Positions 37,839-50,204 are shown, counted from the first letter of the stretch. The stretch: 64,000 nucleotides of DNA from Pyrus communis (GCF_963583255.1 NC_084803.1:25146428-25210427), one strand, 5' to 3'. Notes: generated by a model from the sequence alone, not told the origin. A program made the numbers and translations.

Positions 37839-40130
37839 GAACTCAGACTTCAACCTCTTGATCTTCTCAGTCGAGGAATAAGCTTTGGCTGCCATGGTCT
37901 GTGCCACCTCCTTTGCAGCCTTGGTATCCTCTTGGTCAAGAAGAATATACTCAGCTGCCAGAATCACCATTTTCTGCATCATAGCAGGCATAGCAGTTTT
38001 CCTATATTCGGTCGTATGCTTTGCAAAAGAACTTGGGCAGACAACCCATTTAACACCATCAACAAACTTGGCACATGCGTCCATGTCTTCAACAAGATCT
38101 GGTTTCAAGAGCACACAAATCTCAGCAGCTTCCCCAAAAACAAGCTTGTTGGGTTTCTCATAACTGCCCACGTGAGCAGTCTTCTCAGTCTCAGCAGTGA
38201 GGGAAATGGGTTTTGGTGCCATTCTAGCAGCAGAGTCCACCTTATTACCCTTCATAGTGGCAGACCTCTCTGAAGGTGAACCAGACTTAGCTCCCGACAT
38301 GCATTTTGGCATAAATTTCGGCACTAAAGGCTAATGAAACCTCTACGTTGAGCAATCCTATCAGTAATCGTACTAGCCACCTTTGGTACGATAGGCGTCA
38401 CTGGCTCAAATCTAGCAGCCTCATCTTTCTTCCCCTTAGAAGAAGTTAAGTTAATTAAAGCTTATCAGCAGCAGACAGACCCTCACAAGTAGTGGAGGAA
38501 GTCTTCGGCTTTTTCTCAGCTGAAATCTCTTGAACATGTAGGGAATATCTATTTTTTCCACCTTCATTCGCAGTAAGCTCCACGACAGCAATCGAACGAG
38601 CCAATGCCTCTGTCTTGATTCGCTTTATCTCCTCTCTCGGGGGCAGACCATATTTTTCCCGGCGAAGAAGACTAAGCAGCCAACGCTACTCATGATACTT
38701 AGAAGGGATACCTAGTGCAACATGCACCTTCTTCATATCTAGAGAAGTCTTAAGAGTTGAGCCGAATTCCGAATCTACAAGAGCAGAGAAGGACAATCAG
38801 AAAATCAAAAAGCTACTCAACAAAAGTACAAAGCAGTCTACTTACGAGAAATGAAAATTGTTGGAACACACAACTTAGGGGAAGAATCAGACTCCCACTC
38901 TCCACTTATCTCCAAAGTCTCCTTTGCCCAGTTATGATCTCCCTTGCTTGAATGTTCAACAAGCCAATGGCAAGATTGCAGCTACCCGACTCCTTCAATG
39001 TGGCATATGTCAAAGAAGTACCAAAATTCATTGACGGTCAAATCCAAGTTGAAGAATTGACTTAAATTAAGGAATCCCACCATCACACGAACCGCATTGG
39101 GTGAACGTTGAGCGAGGCACACTCCATGGAGCAAAGCACTTCTTGGAAGAAACGCGGCATATGAAATGTAAATCCCAACACGAAGTAATGGGGGTGAAAC
39201 TTGATGGCTCTCCGAGCCCCACTATATGGCTCACAACTGCTACCTTCCTTGACACGCTTCACACCTACCCCTGACCGAATGGCATGCCTATATGCCTCAA
39301 GAAGGTCTCTAAACGAGTCATCGGAGCTAATTTTGAAATGACCAGCCTTGAAGTGACCCACCTTACTCAAAAACCCACCTTAACGATACAACAACAGTAC
39401 ACCATCATCACCCTTGTGGCTTGAAGAAGGCATGCTCGAAGAAATTCTTCAAAGACACGAGGAAAGTTTGTTAAACGGCTACGGAGAAAGAAAAAAAAGA
39501 AAAGAAAAAAGAAAAGGAAAAATGTAGCGAGCACCATGCCCCAAGACCTCAAAAGCCCAACAGCCATACTAGGCCCCACGACCTAAATTAGTAGGAAAGG
39601 GGTAGGCACCCCATGTCTTCCATGGTCTCACGCCGCAACACCCAGACCTCGACCCACATCGAGCTTTCGTCGCACCAAGTAGCCCCACGACAGTAGCCAT
39701 ATCGTGCTTCCCCAATCGTTTTTCACACCTTCTCGGCCCCCGTTGAGCCAAATTTCAAGCCCCAAGGCTCTCAAAAATTAAAAAGACAAGGAAAATTAAC
39801 TTTTTCTTACCTTGGTGCGACCTGAAGATGAAGAAAGCAACGAAAGACGATCCTTTGCACGAGCAAAGTGTAAAAGATTGCTAGGAGAGGGAGAGCAAAT
39901 ATCCTCTAGCTTTCTCTCTCTTGTATGGTAGAATGAATTGCTCTCTAAAGTTAATTTAATCATCTACTTAAGGTAGATTTAAATAGACTTTAGAAGTAAT
40001 TTATTCCCCTTTCCTAGAAGGATCTAATTTCCAATTAAAGAGGGAATCTACATCAAAGTAGGAAACAATCCTATGTTTCCTAAAACAAGAGAACATTTCT
40101 ACACCTACTGCCTTTTCCTGTGAGCAGCCT

Positions 40131-40148
40131 AAAAGGTGTGGGGGCATT
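40131..40148 (+). other. Polypurine tract of E3
   Basis: AAAAGGTGTGGGGGCATT directly precedes the TG of the 3' LTR. Confidence 0.7.
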
Positions 40149-40957
40149 TGTGGAGCCAAAAATAATCAAGAAAATTATGGAGGTGACACGTGGACTTTTG
40201 GGTGAAAAAGATAAAATTACCCTTGAGGCACATTGGGATTCCCACGCGCATACAACAGACAATAATTGTTCAATCAAGATCAAAGGTGATCAAAATGATA
40301 TTTATTCAAAAACCTCTCATCACTCCTCATCAAATCCTCACCTATAAGATAACTCCCAATTATTCTTTTAAAATTGGGATTAATTACCAAATTAATTGCA
40401 AGATATTATTTGACATAATATCTTGCAATTATATTCAAAATACCACCATAAGTGGCTGGTCCCTATTTCTCCAAATAGGGCCGGCCACACCCCTATATAT
40501 AGCCCAATCTTCACATCAAAATGCAAGTTCATTCTCTCCCTAAAATTCCCTAAACACTTTCTCTCTCAAATTTTAACTTCAACATCGGAGATTCTTCGGC
40601 CAAAACCCCCTCATCCCTCCCCCCCAATTGGCTGGTCCCTATTTCTCCAAATAAGGTCGGCCACACCCCTATATATAACCCAATTTTCACATCAAAATGC
40701 AAGTTCATTCTCTCCCTAAAATTCCCTAAACACTTTCTCTCTCAAATTTTAACTTCAACATCGGAGATTCTTCGGCCAAAGCCCCTTCCTCCCTCCCCCC
40801 ACCCACCCCCCCACCCCACTTCCCCACCTCCCCAACCCCCCCCCAGCCCCCAACAATTTATCGTAGGCACAAGAGGCTCTTGGCCTTGATCTTAGGTGTT
40901 ATTATTTTGAAGGAGCATTTTCGTCAAAGAAGAAGAAGGTGAAAATTTGCATCCACA
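40149..40957 (+). repeat. 3' LTR of E3, with a duplicated promoter block
   Basis: 809 bases, TGTGGAG to CATCCACA. A 176-base block holding the TATA box is tandemly duplicated (from 40454 and from 40630): TATA boxes at 40493-40502 and 40669-40678. The 5' LTR has only one copy. A C-rich tract (about 40793-40855) is much longer than in the 5' LTR. The same 16-bp hairpin as in the 5' LTR lies at 40394-40430. Confidence 0.88.
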
Positions 40958-41181
40958 TATATGATTAGCTTCCGATCGTGTTTGCGCAATTGAAAATGAT
41001 GGCCTTCCATTTGGCAATTGGCATGGATTTTAAAAGACTCTCTCTTAACATAGACCTTAGAAACTTCATGAGGTATCTCTACGTATTCTAGATTAAGGAC
41101 AATTAGAATCGTAACTTACGTTACAATTTAAGGCACCTCATAAATGCCACATCATTAGAACCTGTAGAATGGAATAACCAA
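40958..41181. repeat. Right half of flanking repeat copy A
   Basis: From TATATGATTAGCTTCC to GGAATAACCAA this matches 58246-58470. The left half of copy A is at about 30107-30301. Copy A was split by E3; copy B at 57936-58470 is unsplit. Confidence 0.85.
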
Positions 41182-41376
41182 ATCTTAATTAATTTGTGTA
41201 AGAACTAAATCTTAATTAATTAAAAATTGAAACAAAACTTTGAAAAAAGTTGATTTTGTGAATTTAAATAATAAAAACGAATTTAAATAAAAGCACAAAG
41301 TTAATCAGCAAAAGAAAGTAAATAAAAGAAAATGATTTATTTAAACTTAAATTGTAAAAGCACTAGAGTTCCGCTG
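41182..41376 (-). repeat. Left fragment of an old minus-strand LTR-like block
   Basis: AT-rich sequence that continues, after the E2 insertion, at 55581. Both sides of E2 share CGCTG, so the two parts were once contiguous. On the minus strand it resembles the far end of an LTR, but no clear CA terminus is visible at the junction with copy A, so it is truncated or the call is wrong. Confidence 0.4.
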
Positions 41377-41824
41377 TGTTTGGGCCCAAAATAATATTGT
41401 TGGGCCGAGTGTTTGTTTGTGCTCGGCCCAAAGCCGTGTCAAAAGTACTATGGGTTGTCTGGTGATTCCGGGCCATTTAGCAGGGATGGTCGAGTCTTAT
41501 CACAAGAAGGAGTAGTTTAGATGAGAAAAGGGGTCGAGGAAGTCCTAGTGTAATTAGGATTCTCGACCAACAATGAATAAAGCCCTAAAAAGGGGTGAGT
41601 TCGAAGTCCTAGTGGGAGTAGGGTTGTTCAAAGCAAAGTTGGAACAAAATAAGGAATCCCAGTCCAGATAAGAGTTTAATTCAATCTCAAGAAGAAGTTG
41701 GTGCTATAAATGCAAGACGTCATGCAACAATTGAAGAGCTTCGATTCAACACACAATTGCCCTGCACAAAACCTCTCAAACATCTTGAGATTTTTTTTTA
41801 TTTTATTTTTCTCGCTAACACATC

Positions 41825-41945
41825 TCTAATTTGGATAAACAGCACTGTGAAGGCAACCGGCGAACACCTTCAGTTTGGATAAACAGCACTGTTGCTGTAG
41901 AATCAGCTGACCGAGAAGCACCTTCAGTTTGGATAAACAGCACTG
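41825..41945 (+). repeat. Triple direct repeat in the LTR leader
   Basis: Three copies of TTTGGATAAACAGCACTG, starting with a TTCAG-like prefix at 41825, 41869 and 41923, lie downstream of the TATA box in R/U5. The same three copies occur in the 3' LTR (about 54882-55002) and, more diverged, in both E1 LTRs. Confidence 0.85.
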
Positions 41946-42026
41946 CGTCAAGGTCGACTGGTTACCTATCCAAGTCTTGGTCGAGAAGGGTTTTCGAATC
42001 CTTTTTGGCAGAGGTCATCTTATTAG

Positions 42027-42093
42027 ACCATCTCCAACAATGGCTTATAACCTAAATTCCCTTTTTTTTCCCCCCTAAAACAATGGCTTATAG
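42027..42093. repeat. 67-base insertion in the E2 5' LTR
   Basis: Absent from the 3' LTR, which reads TATTAG-CCTTCTC without interruption. The insert carries two direct copies of ACAATGGCTTATA around a poly-T/poly-C run and is flanked by TAG on both sides. Its origin is unknown; it arose after E2 integrated. Confidence 0.75.
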
Positions 42094-42627
42094 CCTTCTC
42101 GACGAAGTAAGGTGTTACCAGTTACGACATTCGGCGTACTGGACGCCAAGTGGTTTTATGATTGGATACTCACAAGTGAGTTTCAGAGTTCGGCATTCTG
42201 ACGGCCGAACCATATTCACCATCAAGACATACATCACCTTTGAATACTTGTGTCCGTATAGTCTGGTGTCGATTCGACGTGCTTATACTCTTACGAATAT
42301 AATCACTGTGACCGAATCAGGCGTCGACGAATTGTGAACTTCGTAGAACTAAGAGCCTTGTCTTCAGGCTCGAGAATCTGAAGGCCGAGATTTGTTCCTT
42401 CCTCGGTCGCAGTCGCAAGATAAAGAAATCAACAACGGGCTCAACGCAACATCAGCAAATTTTACTCCTTGGCCGAGCTCGGCCGACGAGTTAACACCCC
42501 CGCATTCAACCGAAGGACGTAGTTAGCTTATTAATTACTCGGCTTGCGCGCCACGTAGGTTTTTGTAATTTTTAGGGTCAACATTTTGGCAGGCCTAGTG
42601 AGACATTGTGCTAGACCTTCGGAGTTC

Positions 42628-45309
42628 ATGACCATTGAGACACGGTCCATAAAGAAGAAAACAATCATGGCAAAGTCAAAAACTGACTTACCAGTGCAAG
42701 GCCTTGGGCAGGATTTGCCTCAGGAGAAAAATCCGATCATTGTTGTGCCGCCCGAGGCTACAAGTGCGACACGCCGAGATAATGAAATCTGTCTCGGCGG
42801 ATAGCCTCACAACCCAGAAGTTCCCAACCAAACGGCAGGCATTTTCGTTGAAGGAACAGTGGAAGATTGCAACGAAGATGGAGGGGAGGGTTCTGATCCG
42901 TCAACTAGGTCGTTTCTTCGAAGACAACTCGATGAACAATATCAACAAGTCGAGCAATTGATTGGCCAGAAAATGAATGATTTACTAGAGGCAATACGAA
43001 GCAATAGTGATACACAGACCAGGATGCTTGAACTGTTGGTCAGTAAAGCCTTCAGAGATGACCATGTTGGCCAACCTCGGTAACCTTCTTTTACGAATGT
43101 TCCATTACAAGCCGAGAAAGGATCTGCTCGGCTACAACCAATTAACTTAGAGAAGAAAGGCGGATCAGACAATAGATCTGACGGACTGAACCAGGGAGAA
43201 GAAGCAGCATCCGTCAATATGACCGAGGTCCAAAGAATGATCGACTTGGCCCTAAAAAAAAAGGCCAAAGTTCCCAAAGTTCATCCACCCGTACCCAGCT
43301 TATGTAGAAAAGTTCGAATACCCTAGAGGCTTCAAGATCCCCGATTTTAGATTGTTCGCCGGAGAATCGTCCTTATCCTCGTTAGAACATATGGCTCGGT
43401 TCACGGCGCAATGTGGAAACGTCAATAGTGACTTCCATAAACTACAGCTATTAAACTTTTCACTAACAAGGTCAACTTCGCTTGGTACATTAATCTCCCA
43501 CCAAACTCCGTCTAGAGTTTGGAGGAATTGGTCGAGAAATTCCATGAACAATTCTATCGACTAAGGATGGAAATGTCTGTTTCATCGTTGGCTAGGATGA
43601 CTCAAGCGTCCGACGAATCCCCAATGGAATACTTAACAAGGTTTAAGTCGGCCAAGAATTGGTGCCGAGTACCTCTTCCTGACGTTGAATTCGTCATAAT
43701 TGCCCTAAACGGCCTAGATGTGGAATATAAAAAGAAGTTTCTAGGGGAAAATATTCGAGATATGTATGAGCTTGCTCAACACGTTGAGCAATATGATTAT
43801 TTGCTCTGAGAGGAAAAATTATCGAAGTCCCCATCCTGGGGAACATTATGTAAGAATCCCACGGTTAGCTACGCATTGGCCGAAAGCGAGGACCCCCAGT
43901 ATGCCAATGTGGACGTAGCTGAAATAGTGATAGATAAACCATACGTTTGCAAGGTGTTAGCTCAAGTAAGTCCTAAAGACGCCAAGACCCGCTCGGCCGC
44001 TGAGGAGATGAGTAAAACATCGAAAGTTTACACTTTCGATATCACCAAAGCAGATGCAATTTTCGACCAGTTGTTGGAAGCAAAGATCATTAAACTTCGG
44101 CCAGGACACAACATCCCTAAGGCCAAAGAACTGAAGGGCAAAACATATTGCAAGTACCATAATTCAAACAAGCATGTTACCAATAATTATGTTGTGTTCT
44201 GAGACACTATTCAAAATTGGATCAAGAAGGGTAAGCTAAAATTCCCGGAGAAACAGATGGCGGTCGACGTCAATACCTTCCCCTCAACAACAATTAGTAT
44301 GGTAGATGCTCATCTCCCTAAAGACAAAGGAAAAGGGAAGGCCGAATACGTTCCGGTACAACATGTCCGCAAGCAGAATGGTCAACCAAGACTGAAGATT
44401 GATTTATTTTCAAATGCACTACATACGGAGCCCTCAGGGCCGGCCATCGATGAACCTATATCAGGTTCTAGTTCCGAAGAAACTCATGAATCAATGGTTT
44501 TGTGCGACCACTGTAAAACACGAGTTGAACCTAAAAAGAGGGCATCTTTGACACCAACTTCAGGCCCACCATCCACGACCGCTACAAAGCTGCCAAAGGA
44601 ACTCAGTGCCGATCCACGACGCTAAGTATTTGAGAGACTCGGCCCACAGGTACAAGCAAAAGACCCGGGCCCAGCCAGACGGCGTCTTGACTTTGATGCA
44701 CCATTCTATAATGAGGATTATTACTCACACAACTCTAGCAGTTCGAGTTCGTCAGTCGATCGAAAAACCTTCAAACTGCCCAGGCCATGAGACCAACGTT
44801 GGTACAGTTACAATTCTCCAACTGGCCTATATACGGCGTTATCTAAGTCTCAAAAACGTCATCGTCAGCGAATAGATTGTATAGCTCGACGACAAGAAGC
44901 ACAGACGAACTCGGCTACCCGGTGGTAGCCAAAAGAGGTAGTAGGAAGCCATGACAATCGGCCGACCCCGACTTTCATGATTGAATTACTTGAGGGAAAA
45001 AAGGCAGATGCTCGCGACTTTGAAACCACCATTGAAGAAACCGAGAAACACATCAAGCTCCTTCTTCGACCTGAGGAGATGAGAGCTCGTCTCGAGCATT
45101 TTAGACAAGAGGCCGAAAGGAAATTTTCTCCGCTACTACCCCCGGAACCGTTAGTCAAAGTACGGCACAATCTGCACCCTTCATTCCTCGGTGAATCCTT
45201 GGAGTACATACGGGAATTTCATAAGAAATATTCCGCCAATAACTTATACGGACTACTCAAGGCATGTCAAGAAGCCCTTGACCTAGCACTAACTTACCTT
45301 GATGCATAG
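42628..45309 (+). pseudogene. gag: E2 gag, broken
   Basis: Starts at the ATG of MTIETRS, as in E1. Capsid text (FPKFIHPYPAYVEKF, FKIPDFRLFAGESS, WRNW/MEELVEKFHEQ) lies at about 43265-43810. A one-base gain in the A-run at about 43254-43262 and a one-base loss near 43460 shift the frame, and TGA at 43807-43809 ends the capsid frame. The Cys/His segment KTYCKYHNSNKHVTNN follows at about 44130-44180; compared with E1, its last Cys is lost (NNYVVF against NNCVVL). The proline-rich and charged tail ends at 45309. No functional capsid is expected. Confidence 0.85.
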
Positions 45310-48300
45310 TAAATTATCCAAAAAACTTCTAATCCAGCAATGAAAGCTAGGTTCTAGCATATATGTGAGGCTCTGGTCCTCGGCTTTGAGGTTGACCCAT
45401 ACACAGATATCGACATCGCCGAATTACCCTTTTCACTCGAAGACCTTCAGCATTTGCGAAATCATTTCGAAGTTTTCTCGGCCGTATCTTTTTTTGGCCG
45501 TGAAAATCGTGTGGCGCGTTTAGACGTATACCTGGACACAAGGAATGCCCGCATCACCTACAAAGAACGAGCCCGTAAAGTACTACAAGAACGAAATAAG
45601 TCTTCAGCAGTAAACACGCTTGAGGAAGATAACCAAAATAGGATAGATTCAATCCATCCGCCTCAAGAGCAGGTTCATACCGAAGCGCTAAATAGTCCAA
45701 TTGAAGACGTTCCAACGATTAATACTACGTCTACTACTCTTGAAGACAACGATCAAGACCCGATGGGTCCCTCGGTCCTCGAACATATGGAGATCAGTAT
45801 GGTCCATGTCCTACCGGCTGAGTTCCAACCAAGCACCCATCAGTCAAATTTCTTGGATGGAGACGTCGTTACCGAAGAAGCAACACAAGTGGATTTCATC
45901 GCTACTGACGATGATGGGGAAGTCAACAAAGGCGACAACCTTAAGGCAGCCCTGGCCAAATTATTTCCCCGTTCCCCCTCTGTTAATCTCCAACATCTAA
46001 AGCTATTATACGTCACAGCTCATATTGAAAGATATCCCATTTCTAAGGTGTTTGTCAACTATGGAGCCACAATCAACATCATGCCGATCTCCGTCATGAA
46101 GGCATTACACCGTTCTAATAACGAGCTTATCCCATCAGGGATAACAATGAACAGCTTCATCGGCGACAAGTCTCAAACTAAATGAGTGCTCCCGTTAGAA
46201 GTCAGCGTTACCGATCATCACCACATGACGACATTTTTTATAATTGACTCAAAGACTAACTATAATGCATTGCTCGGCCGCGATTAGATCCACCAAACCA
46301 GTTGCATTCCTTTATCACTATACCAAGTTCTTATCTTTTGGGATGGTAAATCGGTCGTAATGTACCCAGCCGACAATCAGCCATTTGAGACCAACATGAT
46401 TCAAGCTCGCTATTATGACGATCACGTCGGCTATATCACTCTCTAGGGTTTTAACGAAGATGGACGGCCGACCAGAATTTCGGTTCAGAAAGCTATCGAG
46501 GTAGGCGCCGAGACTGTACAACAGGATTCGGCGAGACTCGGCTTGGCAGATCTAATTACCAATACTAATGATTAACGCCACCAAACAAGAAAGGCATCGG
46601 GCCGCGGTTTCGTCGACCATGGAACGTCTGCTGGCCCATTGGTACGCCATTGCCAAGCAACCACATTCAAGCATCAACTTAATCGAATGTTTGACCGAAG
46701 CGGATAACGGCCCCGTTCTATCTTTCGACAAAGTTCAGGCCGCACCGGCCGAACTCGAAGACAATCGGCCCCAGGTTAAAGACCCATTGGAAGAAATCAA
46801 TGTTGGCACAGCCGATGAGCCTCGACCATTGTTTATCAGTGCATTATTAGCACCTTCTATGAAGGTTGAGCTTTATAAATTGCTTCATGAGTTTAAAGAT
46901 TGTTTCGCATAGACTTATCATGAGATGTTAGGCCTTGATCGAAACCTCATCGAACATGAGTTACACATCAAAAAAGGGTTTAAGCCTTTCCGACAACCCC
47001 CACGCCGGTTCTCGACCGAAGTACAACTCGGCATAAAGGACGAATTAGTTCGGCTTCTGAAAGCCGGGTTTATTCGCACCGCCCGGTATGTCGAATGGTT
47101 GTCCAATATCATCCCGATGTTAAAGAAAAATGGAGCCCTCCGCATTTGCATCGACTTCTTTAACTTAAATCTGGCCACTCCCAAGGATGAATACACAATG
47201 CCAATCTCGGATTTACTAATTAATGCCGCAACAAATCATGAAATGCTGTCTTTCATGGACGGCCATGCCGATTACAACCAGATCTTTATCACTGAGGCTG
47301 ACGTCCACAAGACCGCCTTCTGTTGCTTGGGGGCACTCAGTACCTACAAATGGGGTGTCATGCCATTCGACCTCAAGAACGCGGGCGCCACATACCAGCG
47401 AGCCATGAATACGATATTCCACGACTTGATCGGTACGGTCGTAGAAGTTTACATCGATGATGTGGTAGTGAAATCGAAAAGCCGCCGAACACAACTAGAT
47501 GATCTTCAGCAAGCATTGCTCCGCATGCGCCAGCATAATCTCAAAATGAAGCCGGCCAAATGCACTTTCGGAGTATCAGTCGGTAATTTTTTAGGATTTT
47601 TGGTGCACCATCGCAGCATTGAAGTAGACGAAAATAAAGCTCGCGCAATTATTAGCGCTCCACCCCCGACAACCAAAAACCAACTCCAATCATTGCTCGG
47701 GAAGATAAATTTTCTCCGCTGTTTCATCACTAATTCAGCAAGCAAAATGAAAGCATTCTCTACGCTCCTCAAACTTAAGGATTCCGACAAGTTTGAGTGG
47801 CGCGAAGAACACCAAATGACTTTTACGCAAATCAAGGTGTCCCTTTCCACGCCACCAGTACTAGTTCCACCTTGTCGCGGTAAACCTCTCAAACTATACA
47901 TTTCGGCAGCCGCTGAATCCATCGGTTGTCTCCTCGCGCAAGATAACAATGCTGGGCTTGAACAAGCTATCTTTTACCTTTGCCGTAATCTGAATTCGCC
48001 AGAGCTCAATTATTCACCCATCGAAAAACTTTGTTTAGCTCTGTTCTTTGCTGCATCAAAACTTCGGCACTACATGCTCCCATCAGTCACACAGGTCATT
48101 GCCCAAATAGATGTTATTCGTTACATACTCACTCGGCCTATCGTCAAAGGCCGAATTAGGAAATGGACAATGGCTTTATTAGAATTCAGTTTGCAGTACG
48201 TACCCCAAAAGGCCGTCAAAGGCCAAGCTCTCACTGATTTTTTGGCCCAACACCCTTCTCCTTATGGTTTTGGGGGCAGCGACGTCAACATCGGCTTCAT

Positions 48301-50131
48301 CACAACACGTGACAGCCACTGGACGATGCATTTTGATGGTTCCAGTACCTTGACCTCGGCTGGTGTTGGTATTGCCATTCAATCGCCTGACCACTACTGC
48401 TGGTATTTTTTTCTCAAGTTAGATTTCGGCTATACGAATAATCAAGTCGAGTATGAAGCTCTTATCATCGACCTCCACGTCCTACACGATTTAAAAGCAA
48501 CCCAGGTTCTCATCCTTGGTGATTCTGAACTGGTGATTAACCAACTTAACGGTATTTTTCGTTGCATGAGTTGTACTTTGGGGCCCTATCACATGGTCGC
48601 CACCTATTTGGCCGAGTCGTGTGAACGGATTACATTTGAACACATTTCACGTATTCGAAACATTGACGTCGACGAACTTGCCCAAACCGCCTCCGGAGCA
48701 CAACTCACGAGGGGCAAGCTAGGCCAGGTAACATCTACAGTTCTATGATCGTACCCAGCCTTGGTCAATTAGCAAATTCTCCAGCGCAATCACGTGATAC
48801 GCACGAGGGTGATGTTGTTACCATCGTTACTAGAGCAGGGAGACCTCGTAGAAGTATGTGCCATCGAGACACTACCAGACGATTCTATGATATCTCAATA
48901 ACCCCAACGGGAAACACGACCGGAAAACGAGGGTCCACCCCACGAATTACGTATCATACCAAAACGAATTATACTGAAAGGGTAAAGATAGGTTACTATT
49001 ACTGTGCCTCGACCCACAGGAGGCTGTCCAAGCAATGGTCGAAGTACATGAAAGAATTTGTGGAGCTCACGAATCAAGACGCAAAATGCGCTGGCTGCTC
49101 CGACGACACGGTTACTTCTGGCCAAGTATATTAAAGGATTGCATCGAATACGCACGGGTATGCATACCGTGCCAGATTCATGGACCAGTGTAGAGAGCCC
49201 CGATCGAATTACTCCACTCAGTTACTAAACCATGGTCGTTTAGGGGATGGGCAATGGACGTAATCGGCAAAATCACACCATCGTCAGGAGCAGCAAAACA
49301 CACGTGGATAATAGTAGCAACCAATTACTTCACTAAGTGGGTCGAGGCAAAATCATACGCCGAATTAACAGCCAAAGAAGTTTGCAGTTTTGTAGAGGAA
49401 AATATTGTGACCAGATTTGGCGTGCCAGAAACGATCATAACCGACAATGACACAATCTTCACGGCCGACAAGTTTAGGGAAAACACGAAAAATCTGAATA
49501 TCCGACTTGAGTAATCTACGCCGTATTACCCACAAACGAATGGGCAGGCCGAAGCAAGCAATAAGGTATTAATTGGCATTCTTGAAAAATTGGTAAGAGA
49601 GAGGCTGGGATGTGGCATTTAAAGTTAAACGAAGCATTATGGGCATACCAAACTTCACCCCGGTTCGCCACCGGAACAACTCCTTATGCGTTAACTTACG
49701 GACACGACGCTATGCTACCAGTCAAGCTAAGTATAAACTCATTACGAGTGATCGAGCAGAGTAGTTTGTTTAATGCCGAATATAGTCAAGCTATGCAAGA
49801 AGAATTAGAAGACTTAGAAGAAAATCGAATCGATACGGGTAATTTATTAATAACACAAAAGAAAATTACCAAGCGAGCTTATAATCAACGCGTCAGACAA
49901 AAAACGTTCGGCGAAGGAGAATTGGTTTGGCAAACGGTGTTGCCTGTAGGAATTAAAGACCCTAGGTTCGGCAAATGGTCGCCAAATTGGGAAGGACCAT
50001 TCATCGTCCACAAGGTTCTCGGTAAGGGGGCATATCATCTTAGAAACCAGACTAGGATAATTCATAAATTACCAATCAATGGGAAGTTCTTAAATAAGTA
50101 TTATCCGATCACATGGGAAATGCAAGAATAG
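45310..50131 (+). pseudogene. pol: E2 pol (protease, RT, RNase H, aRNase H, integrase), nearly intact
   Basis: Protease is in the open frame 45454-46185, with FVNYGATINIMP (Asn at 46057-46059 where the catalytic Asp is expected). After stops at 46183-46185 and 46910-46912, one open frame of 607 codons (46925-48748) carries RT (YIDD at residue 176, 47450-47461), the RT-linked RNase H (about residues 325-430) and a second RNase H (FDGSS near 471, VEYEA, GDSEL). A frameshift near 48740 leads into integrase: zinc region about 48960-49180, core with MDVIGKI, TDNDTIF and [11 protein letters not shown] (about 49250-49565), TAA at 49512-49514, tail 49610-50131. RT lacks part of the usual FGL box (MPFDLKNA). 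Confidence 0.9.
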
Positions 50132-50204
50132 TCTGTTTCATTAACAAGCTCGTAAAAACGAGTATACAAGTACATATGATCGACCTATTTATAGCTAGAT
50201 ACCC

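Larger units (their letters stand above)
34744..39579 (-). pseudogene. E3 antisense gene (Transposase_28-like N-terminal part, coiled-coil tail), broken
   Basis: On the minus strand, the segment 39370-39083 contains FHPHYFVLGFTFHMPRFFQE and a later NVHPM, the pattern of the so-called putative gypsy-type transposon domain (Transposase_28) found antisense in many plant retroelements. Pieces at 38324-37839 (rich in Lys, Ala and Glu) and 35308-34744 (QFESADKEIGCYILQIQDLE, probable coiled coil) form the C-terminal part. These two pieces were continuous until the CACTA element inserted at 35309-37838. Stops occur, for instance between the N-terminal and middle pieces. Role unknown. Confidence 0.6.
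30302..40957 (+). mobile_element. E3: gypsy-type retrotransposon with 5' half deleted
   Basis: Bounded by TGTGGAG (30302) and CATCCACA (40957) and flanked by TATAT on both sides (30297-30301, 40958-40962). The outer flanks join up to match 58057-58470, where a single TATAT (58246-58250) marks the unoccupied site. Order: truncated 5' LTR, RT remnant, RNase H, integrase, then a minus-strand gene interrupted by a CACTA transposon, polypurine tract, 3' LTR. A deletion from inside the 5' LTR (about 30812) into RT removed the rest of the LTR, the primer site, gag, protease and the catalytic part of RT. Confidence 0.9.
41377..42583 (+). repeat. 5' LTR of E2, with a 67-base insertion
   Basis: 1207 bases, TGTTTGGG to GGTCAACA; without the insertion it would be 1140, against 1138 for the 3' LTR. 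TATA box CTATAAATGC at 41704-41713. The bases just after it (TTTTGGCAGGCCTAGTGAG) are at the primer-site position. About 30 differences from the 3' LTR over the first 380 bases (hand count). Confidence 0.92.
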
